From assembly GCF_016862095.1 (NCBI RefSeq), contig NZ_BOMH01000017.1, positions 62,001 to 126,000 on the forward strand: a DNA stretch of 64,000 nucleotides, written 5' to 3'. The stretch comes from Actinoplanes cyaneus. GTDB lineage: Bacteria > Actinomycetota > Actinomycetes > Mycobacteriales > Micromonosporaceae. The position numbers and the translations under genes are program-made. Positions 32,195 through 39,710 of this stretch are shown piece after piece. The notes beneath the pieces were generated by a model that saw only the letters and a program-made list of their open reading frames with translations, was not told where the DNA came from and ran no database searches. The first letter of the stretch is position 1. Each line of letters starts with the position of its first letter.

Positions 32195-33301
32195 TCAGCC
32201 GACCGGCTGCGGGATCCGTCCGATGTCGACCTGATCAAGATGGGCCACGGCGCCGCCCAGGGCGGCCGCGTGCAGGCCCAGGGTGGACGCCACCACGCGT
32301 ACCGCCGAGGCCTTGCCGTGCCGGCTCAGCTCGGCGCGGGCGGCGGGGATCAGCCACTCGGCCAGGGTGGCGAAATGGTCACCGAGAATCATCACTTCCG
32401 GGTTGATCAGGTTCGTCAGTACGGCCAGGCCCTGGCCGAGGTAACTGCCGGTGTGCGCCAGGGTGGCCAGGGCCACGGCGTCACCGGCGCGGGCACGGGC
32501 GGCGACCTGCTCCACCGCCGGCCCGAGGTCGATCAGCGCGGACGGATCAAAATCGGGCAGCGCGCGCTTGACCAGGGTCTCGATCCCGGCCTGGTCCTGC
32601 AACGTGGGGGAGCCGGCCGGGCCCAGCGTGAAACCACCGAGCCGGCCGCCGCGCCGGACATGGCCGTCCAGGATCAGGCCGGCCTCCAGACCGGCGGCGC
32701 CCGAGATGTAGGCGAGATCGCCACCGGGCCGGCCGGCCTGTCGTTGTTCGGCGACGGCGGCCAGCACCGCGTGGTGGGCGACGGTGACGACCAGGTCCTT
32801 CTGCCGCAGCGAGCCGGCGATCAGGTCGCGCAGGTCGGGCGAGGGCACCGCCACGGTGAGTCCCAGCAGATGGCGGCCGTGCTGGCGCACCCGCGACGCG
32901 GCCCGCTGGGCGAGCGCCACGATCTCGCTGTTCATCCGGCGGGGCTCGAACGCGCGGTGCCACAACAGCAGTTGATCACCCGCGTAGTCCACGGCCAGGG
33001 CTGTCAGCTGCCCCGGCGAGACCTGGATGCCGATCGCCGCGTACGCCGAACCGTCCAGCGTCAGCGCGGTCGCCGGTCGCCCGATCCGGTTCCCGCTCAA
33101 CCCGGTCTCGCGCAGCAGCCGATGGGCGATCAGGTCGCCGGTCAGGCTGGAGACGGTCGCCTTGGTCAAGCCGGTCGACGCCGCGATCGCGGCCCGGGAG
33201 CTGGGCCCGTGCGCACGCAGATGACGCAGCACCACGGCGAGATTGGTGGTGCGCACGTCAGCGAAATCTGCCGGCTGGGGTTCCGCCCGGGTGGTGGTCA
33301 A
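32195..33301 (-). CDS. ROK-family transcriptional regulator
   Basis: A 368-aa protein. A MarR-like winged HTH (residues ~15-75, RAAIAASTGLTKATVSSLTGDLI) precedes a ROK domain. The kinase hallmarks are degenerate: the DxGGT phosphate loop reads as IGIQVSPGQLTA, and the CxxCGxxGCxE zinc motif is replaced by SPTLQDQAGIET. It should therefore bind sugar and regulate without phosphorylating it. TTG start with GGAG at six bases. It is divergent from the solute-binding protein gene and lies beside GH3, so it is the natural local regulator of the glycan locus. The TTAGTTT/AAACTAA palindrome in the intergenic region is its likely site. Confidence 0.92.
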   Translation of the reverse strand: MTTTRAEPQPADFADVRTTNLAVVLRHLRAHGPSSRAAIAASTGLTKATVSSLTGDLIAHRLLRETGLSGNRIGRPATALTLDGSAYAAIGIQVSPGQLTALAVDYAGDQLLLWHRAFEPRRMNSEIVALAQRAASRVRQHGRHLLGLTVAVPSPDLRDLIAGSLRQKDLVVTVAHHAVLAAVAEQRQAGRPGGDLAYISGAAGLEAGLILDGHVRRGGRLGGFTLGPAGSPTLQDQAGIETLVKRALPDFDPSALIDLGPAVEQVAARARAGDAVALATLAHTGSYLGQGLAVLTNLINPEVMILGDHFATLAEWLIPAARAELSRHGKASAVRVVASTLGLHAAALGGAVAHLDQVDIGRIPQPVG

Positions 33302-33362
33302 GTCAAGCTCCGCTCTCCGGTCGCCGGCTCCGTGCTGTGAACAATCTTGCCGTATCCCGTCG

Positions 33363-33376
33363 TGGGTGCGCTCCCA
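33363..33376. promoter_or_regulatory. CebR-like 14-bp operator in the ROK/transporter gap
   Basis: TGGGTGCGCTCCCA differs from the CebR/CelR consensus at one position. It lies 61 bases upstream of the ROK start and 119 bases upstream of the solute-binding protein, and would put the transporter under the same LacI-family control as GH3. Confidence 0.65.
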
Positions 33377-33426
33377 GCGGCATCTTGTCGCGCCGGACCG
33401 CGTCAGTTAGCTTGTCTTCGATGCAC

Positions 33427-33451
33427 TTAGTTTAGAGCTTGGACAAACTAA
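33427..33451. promoter_or_regulatory. Inverted repeat upstream of the sugar transporter (likely ROK operator)
   Basis: TTAGTTT-N11-AAACTAA is a perfect seven-base inverted repeat 44 bases before the solute-binding protein start. Its right part GGACAAACTAAAG recurs with one extra A before GH95/GH42, as expected for one regulator acting at both. Confidence 0.65.
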
Positions 33452-33494
33452 AGCCTAGAAAGACTGTCAAGTCACATAGGAAGGCAGGTGCGCC

Positions 33495-35153
33495 GTGGGC
33501 GCGTCTACGAGCAGGCGTACTTTCCTGGGTCTGGCCGGTCTGGGCGCGGCCTCGATCGCGGGACTGGGAGCACTGGAGGGCTGCAGCAAGAAGCCCGGCT
33601 CCACGGGCACCGCCACCAACGCCGACCAGGCCGCCGGCGTCGTCCCGACGTTCAAGGACTCCACCCTGGTCGCGCCGGACATCAAGGGCATCCGCCCGAT
33701 GGCCGACGGCTACGTGAAGTACCCGGCGACCCTCGTCGACGCGGTCACCGAGAAGGCGATCACCAGCGGCAAGCCGGTCACCGCGACCACCCCGTGGTGG
33801 GGTCCGGCCCCGCCGGCCTCGAACAAGTACGTCGAAGCGGTCGGCGCCGACCTGGGCGGGACGATCACGTTCAGCGTGCAGGACGGCACCACGTACGGCG
33901 ACAAGCTGAACACCATGCTCGGCGCCCGTGACGTGCCCGACCTGACCTGCATCCCGGGCTGGGAGATCAACAAGCTGGCGCGGTTCTCGGACGGCGTGCA
34001 CGTGCTGTTCGAGGACCTGACGCCCTACCTGGCCGGGGACAAGGCGAACGCGTACCCGCTGCTGGCCGGCCTGGACACGGCCGCCTGGAAGGACTCGGTC
34101 TGGGGCGGCAAGCTGATGGGCGTCCCGTTCCCCACCGACTCGCCCTACCCGACCGCGCTCTACATCCGGCAGGACGTCGCCGACCAGCGCGGCATCGCCG
34201 CCCCGACCGACCTCGACTCGCTCTACGAGTTCGGCAAGAAGTTCACCAACCCGGACAAGGGCGAGTGGGCGTTCGGCGACATCTTCCAGGAGGTCCTGCA
34301 GATCACCGGGAACCCCGGCTCGCAGAACGGCTGGTTCAAGACCGCCGACGGCAAGGTCCAGCACCGCTACGAGACCCCGCAGTACAAGCGCGCGGTCGAG
34401 TGGATGGCCCGGATCTACTCCGAGAAGCTGATCCACCCCGACCTGGCCAGCAGCAAGGGCGCTGACGTGACCACGCTCTTCAAGGGCGGCAAGATCTTCT
34501 CGTACGCCACGGGTCTGGGCTCCTGGAAGGAGACGCAGCGCGAGAAGACCCGGGAGGGCAAGGGCTTCAACATGCAGGCGGTCAAGGTGTTCGGGGCGGA
34601 CGCGAGCACGCCGCCGGTGCGCTGGGGCGGCACGCCGTCGATCATGTGGACCTTCATCAAGAAGGGGCAGGGCGAGGAGCGGACCAAGGAACTGCTGCGC
34701 GTGCTCAACTACACCGCGGCGCCGTTCGGCACCAAGGAGTGGGAGCTGCAGAACTACGGCGTCGAGGGCACGCACTTCACCCGGGACGCGAGCGGCGCGC
34801 CGAAGACCAACGAGACCTTCACCAAGGAGTTCGCCAACCAGTTCATCTTCATCGGCGGCCGTCCCGCCGTGGTGGTCAGCGACCCCGACCTGCCGAACTA
34901 CGCGAAGGACATGGTCGGCTGGGGCAACGACGCGACCAAGTACCTGGAGAAGAACCCGTGGGAGGGCATCAAGGTCGAGGTGCCGACCGAACAGGCGGCG
35001 ATCGAGCAGCCCACCCAGGACAAGGTCACCGACATCATGCGCGGCCGGCGCCCGCTGTCCGACTTCGACAAGGTCGTCCAGGAGTGGAAGGCCGCCGGCG
35101 GTGACAAGGCGCGCGACTTCTACGCCAAGGTGCTGGCGGACAACGGCCGATGA
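33495..35153 (+). CDS. Sugar ABC transporter solute-binding lipoprotein (LplA-like)
   Basis: A 552-aa protein with a twin-arginine lipoprotein signal: SRRTFLG at 6-12 and lipobox LEGC with Cys30. It belongs to the large solute-binding protein class paired with LplB and LplC permeases, which import oligosaccharides of plant or algal glycans in Gram-positive bacteria. Many aromatic residues (PWWGPAPP, GWF, KGEWAF) line likely sugar subsites. GTG start after GGAAGGCAG. Its stop overlaps the first permease start as ATGA, so the three transport genes are one translationally coupled operon. No ATPase gene follows; a shared MsiK-type ATPase is expected. Confidence 0.93.
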   Translation: MGASTSRRTFLGLAGLGAASIAGLGALEGCSKKPGSTGTATNADQAAGVVPTFKDSTLVAPDIKGIRPMADGYVKYPATLVDAVTEKAITSGKPVTATTPWWGPAPPASNKYVEAVGADLGGTITFSVQDGTTYGDKLNTMLGARDVPDLTCIPGWEINKLARFSDGVHVLFEDLTPYLAGDKANAYPLLAGLDTAAWKDSVWGGKLMGVPFPTDSPYPTALYIRQDVADQRGIAAPTDLDSLYEFGKKFTNPDKGEWAFGDIFQEVLQITGNPGSQNGWFKTADGKVQHRYETPQYKRAVEWMARIYSEKLIHPDLASSKGADVTTLFKGGKIFSYATGLGSWKETQREKTREGKGFNMQAVKVFGADASTPPVRWGGTPSIMWTFIKKGQGEERTKELLRVLNYTAAPFGTKEWELQNYGVEGTHFTRDASGAPKTNETFTKEFANQFIFIGGRPAVVVSDPDLPNYAKDMVGWGNDATKYLEKNPWEGIKVEVPTEQAAIEQPTQDKVTDIMRGRRPLSDFDKVVQEWKAAGGDKARDFYAKVLADNGR

Positions 35154-36142
35154 GCTCGCCCTCAGTGGTGGGGACCGCGGTCACACCCCGTACCAAGGAA
35201 GCGGTCTCTTCCCGGATGTCAGTCGCGGCGCGTTTGCGTCGCGACTGGCCGCTCATCCTGATGTGCATCCCGGCGATGCTGCTGCTGGCGGTCTTCCACT
35301 ACCTGCCCGCCCTCGGCAACGTCATCGCGTTCCAGGACTACAACCCGTTCGCCGGTGATTCGCCGGTGCAGGCGTTCCTCCACAGCGAGTGGATCGGTTT
35401 CGGGAACTTCCAGTATCTGTTCGAGACCCCGGCGTTCTGGGACTCGGTCCGCAACACGCTCGGGATCACCGCGTTCCAGCTGGTGTTCTACTTCCCGATC
35501 CCGATCCTGCTGGCGATGCTGCTGAACAGCATCATGTCGCCGCGGATCCGCTCGCTGGTGCAGAGCGTCGTCTACCTGCCGCACTTCTTCAGCTGGGTGC
35601 TGGTCGTCTCGCTGTTCCAGATGATGCTGGGCGGCGCCGGCCTGATCGCGCAGACCGCGCGGGAGGCCGGCTTCACCGCGCCCGATTTCATGACGAACCC
35701 GGACACGTTCTACTTCCTGATCACCTCCCAGGCGATCTGGAAGGACGCCGGCTGGGGCATGATCGTCTTCCTGGCCGCGCTCGCCGCGATCGACCCGAAC
35801 CTCTACGAGGCGGCCGCGGCCGACGGGGCCGGGCGCGGGCGGCGGTTCTGGCACGTCACCCTGCCCGGCCTGCGCCCGGTCATCGTGCTGCTGCTGATCC
35901 TGCGGCTCGGCGACGCGCTCAACGTCGGCTTCGAGCAGTTCTACCTGCAACGCGAGGCGGTCGGGCGGGACGCCTCCGAGGTGCTCGACACCTTCGTCTA
36001 CTACCAGGGCATCTCGGTCCAGCAGTGGGGCGTCGGTGCGGCCGCGGGCCTGTTCAAGGCCCTGGTCGGGCTGCTGCTCATCGTGGGCGCCAACAAGGTC
36101 GCCCACAAGCTCGGCGAGCAAGGGATCTACGCGAAGAAATGA
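35150..36142 (+). CDS. ABC sugar permease, LplB family
   Basis: A 330-aa inner-membrane protein with six predicted helices. The cytoplasmic EAA loop reads EAAAADGAGRGRRFWHVTLPGL (residues ~222-243), the ATPase-docking site of MalF/LplB-type permeases. The typical C-terminal TFVYYQGI segment is present. It pairs with the next gene to make the channel for the sugar captured by the lipoprotein. Its ATG overlaps the previous stop, and its stop overlaps the next start, both as ATGA. Confidence 0.94.
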   Translation: MSSPSVVGTAVTPRTKEAVSSRMSVAARLRRDWPLILMCIPAMLLLAVFHYLPALGNVIAFQDYNPFAGDSPVQAFLHSEWIGFGNFQYLFETPAFWDSVRNTLGITAFQLVFYFPIPILLAMLLNSIMSPRIRSLVQSVVYLPHFFSWVLVVSLFQMMLGGAGLIAQTAREAGFTAPDFMTNPDTFYFLITSQAIWKDAGWGMIVFLAALAAIDPNLYEAAAADGAGRGRRFWHVTLPGLRPVIVLLLILRLGDALNVGFEQFYLQREAVGRDASEVLDTFVYYQGISVQQWGVGAAAGLFKALVGLLLIVGANKVAHKLGEQGIYAKK

Positions 36143-37080
36143 CCACTCTGGCGCAACTGAAACCGCGGCGGCCCAGCGGACGGCCGGTGTGGGAGGAGAA
36201 ACCGTCCCGGCTCGGCCAGCTCGGCAAGGGCACGGTCATCGCGATCATCATCGCGGTCGTCGTCGTGCCGCTCTGGGTCGTCGTCGTCACCAGCCTGTCC
36301 TCGACCGAGACGATCAACAGCGCCGGCGGGTACGTCTTCCTCCCGCGCGAGTTCAATCCCTCCGCGTACATCGTGATCTTCCAGGGCGGCCAGGTGACCG
36401 ACGCGGTCCTGGTCAGCACGATCGTGACGGTGATCGGCACGGCGGTGAGCCTGAGCGTGACGGTGCTCGCGGCGTACGGGCTCTCCCGCACCGGCACGCT
36501 GCTGCACCGGCCGATCCTGTTCTACTTCCTGCTCACCTTCCTGATCTATCCCGGCATGATCCCGAGCTACCTCGTGGTGACCGGTCTCGGACTCAAGGAC
36601 AACCTGCTCGCCCTGGTCCTGCCCGCCGCGGTGAGCGCCTTCAACCTGGTCGTGCTGCGCGCGTTCTTCATGGGCATCCCGACCGAGCTGCTGGACAGCG
36701 CGCGCATCGACGGCGCCGGCGAGTTCCGCATCCTGTTCCGCATCGTGCTGCCGCTGTCGAAAGCGGTCACCGCGGTCGTCGGGCTGTTCTACGCGGTCGG
36801 TTACTGGAACACGTTCTTCAACGCGGTGCTCTACCTCGACCGCAACGATCTCCAGCCGGTCCAGCGGGTGCTCCAGATGTTCATCCTCGCCGGCCAGTCA
36901 CCCACCAACGCGGGCGCCGGAACGGTCGTCCACCTGCCCGGCATCGGCTACACCGCGCCGCCGAACCTCGCGATCAAGATGGCCGTCGTGGTGGTGACGC
37001 TGGTGCCCGCGCTGATCATCTACCCCTTCGTGCAGCGGCACTTCACCAAGGGCGTGATCGTCGGGGCGATCAAAGGCTGA
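36139..37080 (+). CDS. ABC sugar permease, LplC / YtcP family
   Basis: A 313-aa inner-membrane protein with six helices and the EAA-type loop ELLDSARIDGAGEFRILFRIVLPLS (split here as ELLDSARIDGAGEF then RILFRIVLPLS). The GYWNTFFNAVLYL helix and the closing QRHFTKGVIVGAIKG are typical of the LplC/YtcP group. It forms a heterodimer with the upstream permease. It is the last gene of the operon; a 374-base gap follows with no obvious terminator. Confidence 0.94.
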   Translation: MTTLAQLKPRRPSGRPVWEEKPSRLGQLGKGTVIAIIIAVVVVPLWVVVVTSLSSTETINSAGGYVFLPREFNPSAYIVIFQGGQVTDAVLVSTIVTVIGTAVSLSVTVLAAYGLSRTGTLLHRPILFYFLLTFLIYPGMIPSYLVVTGLGLKDNLLALVLPAAVSAFNLVVLRAFFMGIPTELLDSARIDGAGEFRILFRIVLPLSKAVTAVVGLFYAVGYWNTFFNAVLYLDRNDLQPVQRVLQMFILAGQSPTNAGAGTVVHLPGIGYTAPPNLAIKMAVVVVTLVPALIIYPFVQRHFTKGVIVGAIKG

Positions 37081-37454
37081 CGCCTGCGGCGCCGAGACTG
37101 CCGCCGGGTGGTTCCGGATCCCAGCTCCGGTTCCGCCCGGGCGGTTCTCGTCCTTCCTGATTTGCCCGTACGGCGTGAGATGCCGCCCGCCGTGGGGCCG
37201 CGCGGGGCCGCGGATTGCTCACGGTCGTGGCGCGGCGCCAAGCTGCGGCCGGGCAGAGTTGATCGGGGCGGAGCCGATCGGGGCAGAGCGATCCGGGCAG
37301 AGCCCACCCTCCCTGGGGGATAGCCACCACTTCCCATTCTCGCAGGTCAGGCGAAGATCATGTCGGCGGCCTGTGGACAACCGCCCACTGTGGATAACTC
37401 AGATCGGGCCGCCGGAACCGGGATGATGGGCAGGCGCGATCGGCCGGCAGCAAC
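37081..37454. other. Non-coding gap with degenerate repeats and two DnaA-box sequences
   Basis: This 374-base gap lies between the convergent permease and GH95 genes. Near 37258-37308 there are three degenerate copies of a GATCGGGGCAGAGC-like unit. At 37372-37397 there are two DnaA-box-like nonamers. I see no gene and no clean terminator hairpin. Confidence 0.6.
37372..37397. promoter_or_regulatory. Pair of DnaA-box sequences
   Basis: TGTGGACAA (37372-37380) and TGTGGATAA (37389-37397) are the reverse complements of the actinobacterial (TTGTCCACA) and classic (TTATCCACA) DnaA boxes, in the same orientation and 17 bases apart. Binding is not shown by sequence alone. Confidence 0.6.
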
Positions 37455-39530
37455 TCACCGGTCGAGGCGCAACCGACGCGGTGCTCCGGGTGAAAGGGAG
37501 ATCGACATGGTGCCGGCAGGCCACGTGACGACGACGGTTCTGGCGAGTGCCGAGGTCAGGGTGACCTCCAGCGAGCCGGGGCCCCAGGTGAGATCGACCC
37601 GGACCGGGCCGCGGGCGATCAGGCCGCGGATGCCCCCGGCCGGCCACGCCGCGGGCAGGGCGGGCAGCAGTTGCAGACGCGCCACACCGTCCGGTCCGAC
37701 GTCCCTGCTGGCCAGCAGCATCGCGGCGACCAGGGCCGGAAACGCGCCGGCCAGGTCCACGTTGAACATGTGGTCGCGGTTGTGGGTGGGCACCAGGTTC
37801 GGCCGCCAATACGCGTCGGACAACCGGGTCAGCGCGGCGTGTGCCTCCGCGGCGAGGCCCAGGCGGGCGGCGGCCACGCCGAGCAGCCCCAGGCCGTACC
37901 CCATCTCGTCGGAAGCCTCGCTCAACCACCACCGCAGGCGTCTGCGCACCGTCGTCACCGCGGCGGCGTGCAGCTCCGGGTCGTCGAGGAGCTCCGGGTC
38001 GCCGCCGTAGTACAGCGGGTAGAGGTGGCTGCAGTGCCGATGCTCGTGGTTGTCGCCGAAGCGCGGGTCGAGCCATTCGGCCAGCTCACCGGCGTCCGTG
38101 ACCCGGTAGGGCGGTAACGCGTCCAGCAGCGCTCGCCACCGGTGCGCCAGCGGGTTCTGCCCGTCGAGGCTGAGCAGCGCGCGCAGCACGTCACCCGCAG
38201 CCCGCACGTCCAGTGTCGCATCCACAGTGGCCTGCGAGCCGGTGGTGGACGGATGGTTCTCCGGCGAGTAGGACGGGCTGAACCTGGCCCGGCCGTCGAC
38301 GATCTCCGCGAAGGCGAGGTGGAACTCGGCGACCTCGCGCAGGTAGGGCAGGGCGCGGTCGCGCAGGAAGGAGACGTCCGCCGTGTGCTGCCAGTGTTCC
38401 AGGTGGAGCCGGCCGAGCCAGGCGGCGCCGGCCGTCCAGAACGTCAGGCACCAGATCGGGCCGAAATGGTTCTGCCGCCCGTGCGTGCCGAGATGGGCGG
38501 GCGCGTAGAGGCCGGGCAGTCCGTAGAGGCGGCGGGCGTTCTCGCGCAGGTCCGCACGAAGGGAGTCGAGCAGGTCGAAGAGCGCCGGCATGAGCTCGGG
38601 CGTGCCGGTGGTGTGCACCGCGAGCAGTGCGGCTTGAAGGTTTCCGTCGATGGTCCAGCCGCTGCGCCACGGCGGTGAGTACGTGCCGCTCCAGACGCCC
38701 TGCAGTGTCGGCGGGCGGGATCCGGTGCTGCTGATGATCGCGTAACGGCCGGCGTCGAAGAGCTCCTCGGTGCGCTGATCGGGAAGGGAGAGGTGGACCC
38801 GGTCGTACAGCCGGCCGTGGATCCTGACGTGCTCGGCGAGCACGGTGTCGAAGTCCGGCATCTCGCGCAATGCCGAAGAGTCCAGACCGGGGGTGGTCCG
38901 AGCCGCGATCACCACCCCGTTCGCGGTACGCCAGGAGCGCGCCGTGACGGTGTATCCGTCGAGCGCGCCCGGCCAGTGCGCGTCGCGGAACCGCGCGGTC
39001 AGCGTGAGAGCGTCGCCGGACCCGGTCACGGTGACGTCGATCGGGCGCTCCGGAGTTCCGGCGATCGGGGTCAGGGACAGCGTGCCGTGGCATCCGGTGA
39101 CCCGGATGAACAGCGTGTCGGCCGCACGGGAGAGGAACGACTCGCAGGTGACCCCGGTCCACTGCTGAAGGACCACGCCGGTGCGGAAATCGGTGCGACG
39201 TGCCCACCCGGCGCCGGGGCGGTCCGGGGTGAACGTCAAGGTCGCCGTGCCGATCAGCGGATCGATCCAGCGCGTCCCGGCGTAGCCCGGATGCTCAGCG
39301 ATCGCGAGGTCGCAGACCTCGGTGGCGGCTCGGGCGTAGTGGCCGTCCGCCAGTAACCGGCGTAGCCGGGGCAGAGCGGCGGCGGTCGCCGGTGCGGGGA
39401 GCGGCTCGGTGATCGGCTGGAAGACGTCCTCGTGGGCGAGGGTGAACCGGAGTGCCGCCGGGGAGCCGTAACAGAGCGCGCCCTGACGGCCGTTGCCGGT
39501 GATCAGCGCGTGCTCCCAGTCCTCGGTCAT
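37455..39530 (-). CDS. GH95 family alpha-L-fucosidase or alpha-L-galactosidase
   Basis: A 691-aa protein with no signal peptide. The N-terminus WEHALITGNGRQGALCYG is the GH95 opening (W..ALPxGNGRxGA). The (alpha/alpha)6 core includes SPSYSPENHP near residue 420, which carries the conserved catalytic-region Glu, and EHRHCSHLYPLYYG near 500. Family members remove alpha-1,2-L-fucose, or alpha-L-galactose, by an inverting mechanism. The ATG at 39530 sits right before the conserved N-terminus. An upstream GTG at 39665 would add 45 low-complexity residues, and the open frame runs much further but into GH42. It is divergent from GH42 and shares its operator region, so the two enzymes probably act on one oligosaccharide. 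Confidence 0.92.
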   Translation of the reverse strand: MTEDWEHALITGNGRQGALCYGSPAALRFTLAHEDVFQPITEPLPAPATAAALPRLRRLLADGHYARAATEVCDLAIAEHPGYAGTRWIDPLIGTATLTFTPDRPGAGWARRTDFRTGVVLQQWTGVTCESFLSRAADTLFIRVTGCHGTLSLTPIAGTPERPIDVTVTGSGDALTLTARFRDAHWPGALDGYTVTARSWRTANGVVIAARTTPGLDSSALREMPDFDTVLAEHVRIHGRLYDRVHLSLPDQRTEELFDAGRYAIISSTGSRPPTLQGVWSGTYSPPWRSGWTIDGNLQAALLAVHTTGTPELMPALFDLLDSLRADLRENARRLYGLPGLYAPAHLGTHGRQNHFGPIWCLTFWTAGAAWLGRLHLEHWQHTADVSFLRDRALPYLREVAEFHLAFAEIVDGRARFSPSYSPENHPSTTGSQATVDATLDVRAAGDVLRALLSLDGQNPLAHRWRALLDALPPYRVTDAGELAEWLDPRFGDNHEHRHCSHLYPLYYGGDPELLDDPELHAAAVTTVRRRLRWWLSEASDEMGYGLGLLGVAAARLGLAAEAHAALTRLSDAYWRPNLVPTHNRDHMFNVDLAGAFPALVAAMLLASRDVGPDGVARLQLLPALPAAWPAGGIRGLIARGPVRVDLTWGPGSLEVTLTSALARTVVVTWPAGTMSISLSPGAPRRLRLDR

Positions 39531-39672
39531 GAGCGCGGAGCCGAGGTCCGGATCGGGGCCGGGGCCGCAGTTCCGGCCCGGGTCGGAGCTCAGGCCGCAG
39601 GCGGAGGCGGTGGGGGAGGGGAGGGGGCCCCTGAGCGAGACGAGCGGATTGACGGCGCTGGGCACGGTGCCT

Positions 39673-39698
39673 ACTTTGTTCAGGGACAAAACTAAAGT
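39673..39698. promoter_or_regulatory. Operator-like sequence in the GH95/GH42 divergent region
   Basis: ACTTTGTT and its near reverse complement AACTAAAGT flank CAGGGACAA. The right half GGGACAAAACTAAAG matches GGACAAACTAAAG before the sugar transporter, apart from one inserted A. It overlaps where divergent promoters would lie, 13 bases before GH42. Confidence 0.6.
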
Positions 39699-39710
39699 CA
39701 AGGCGGTGCG

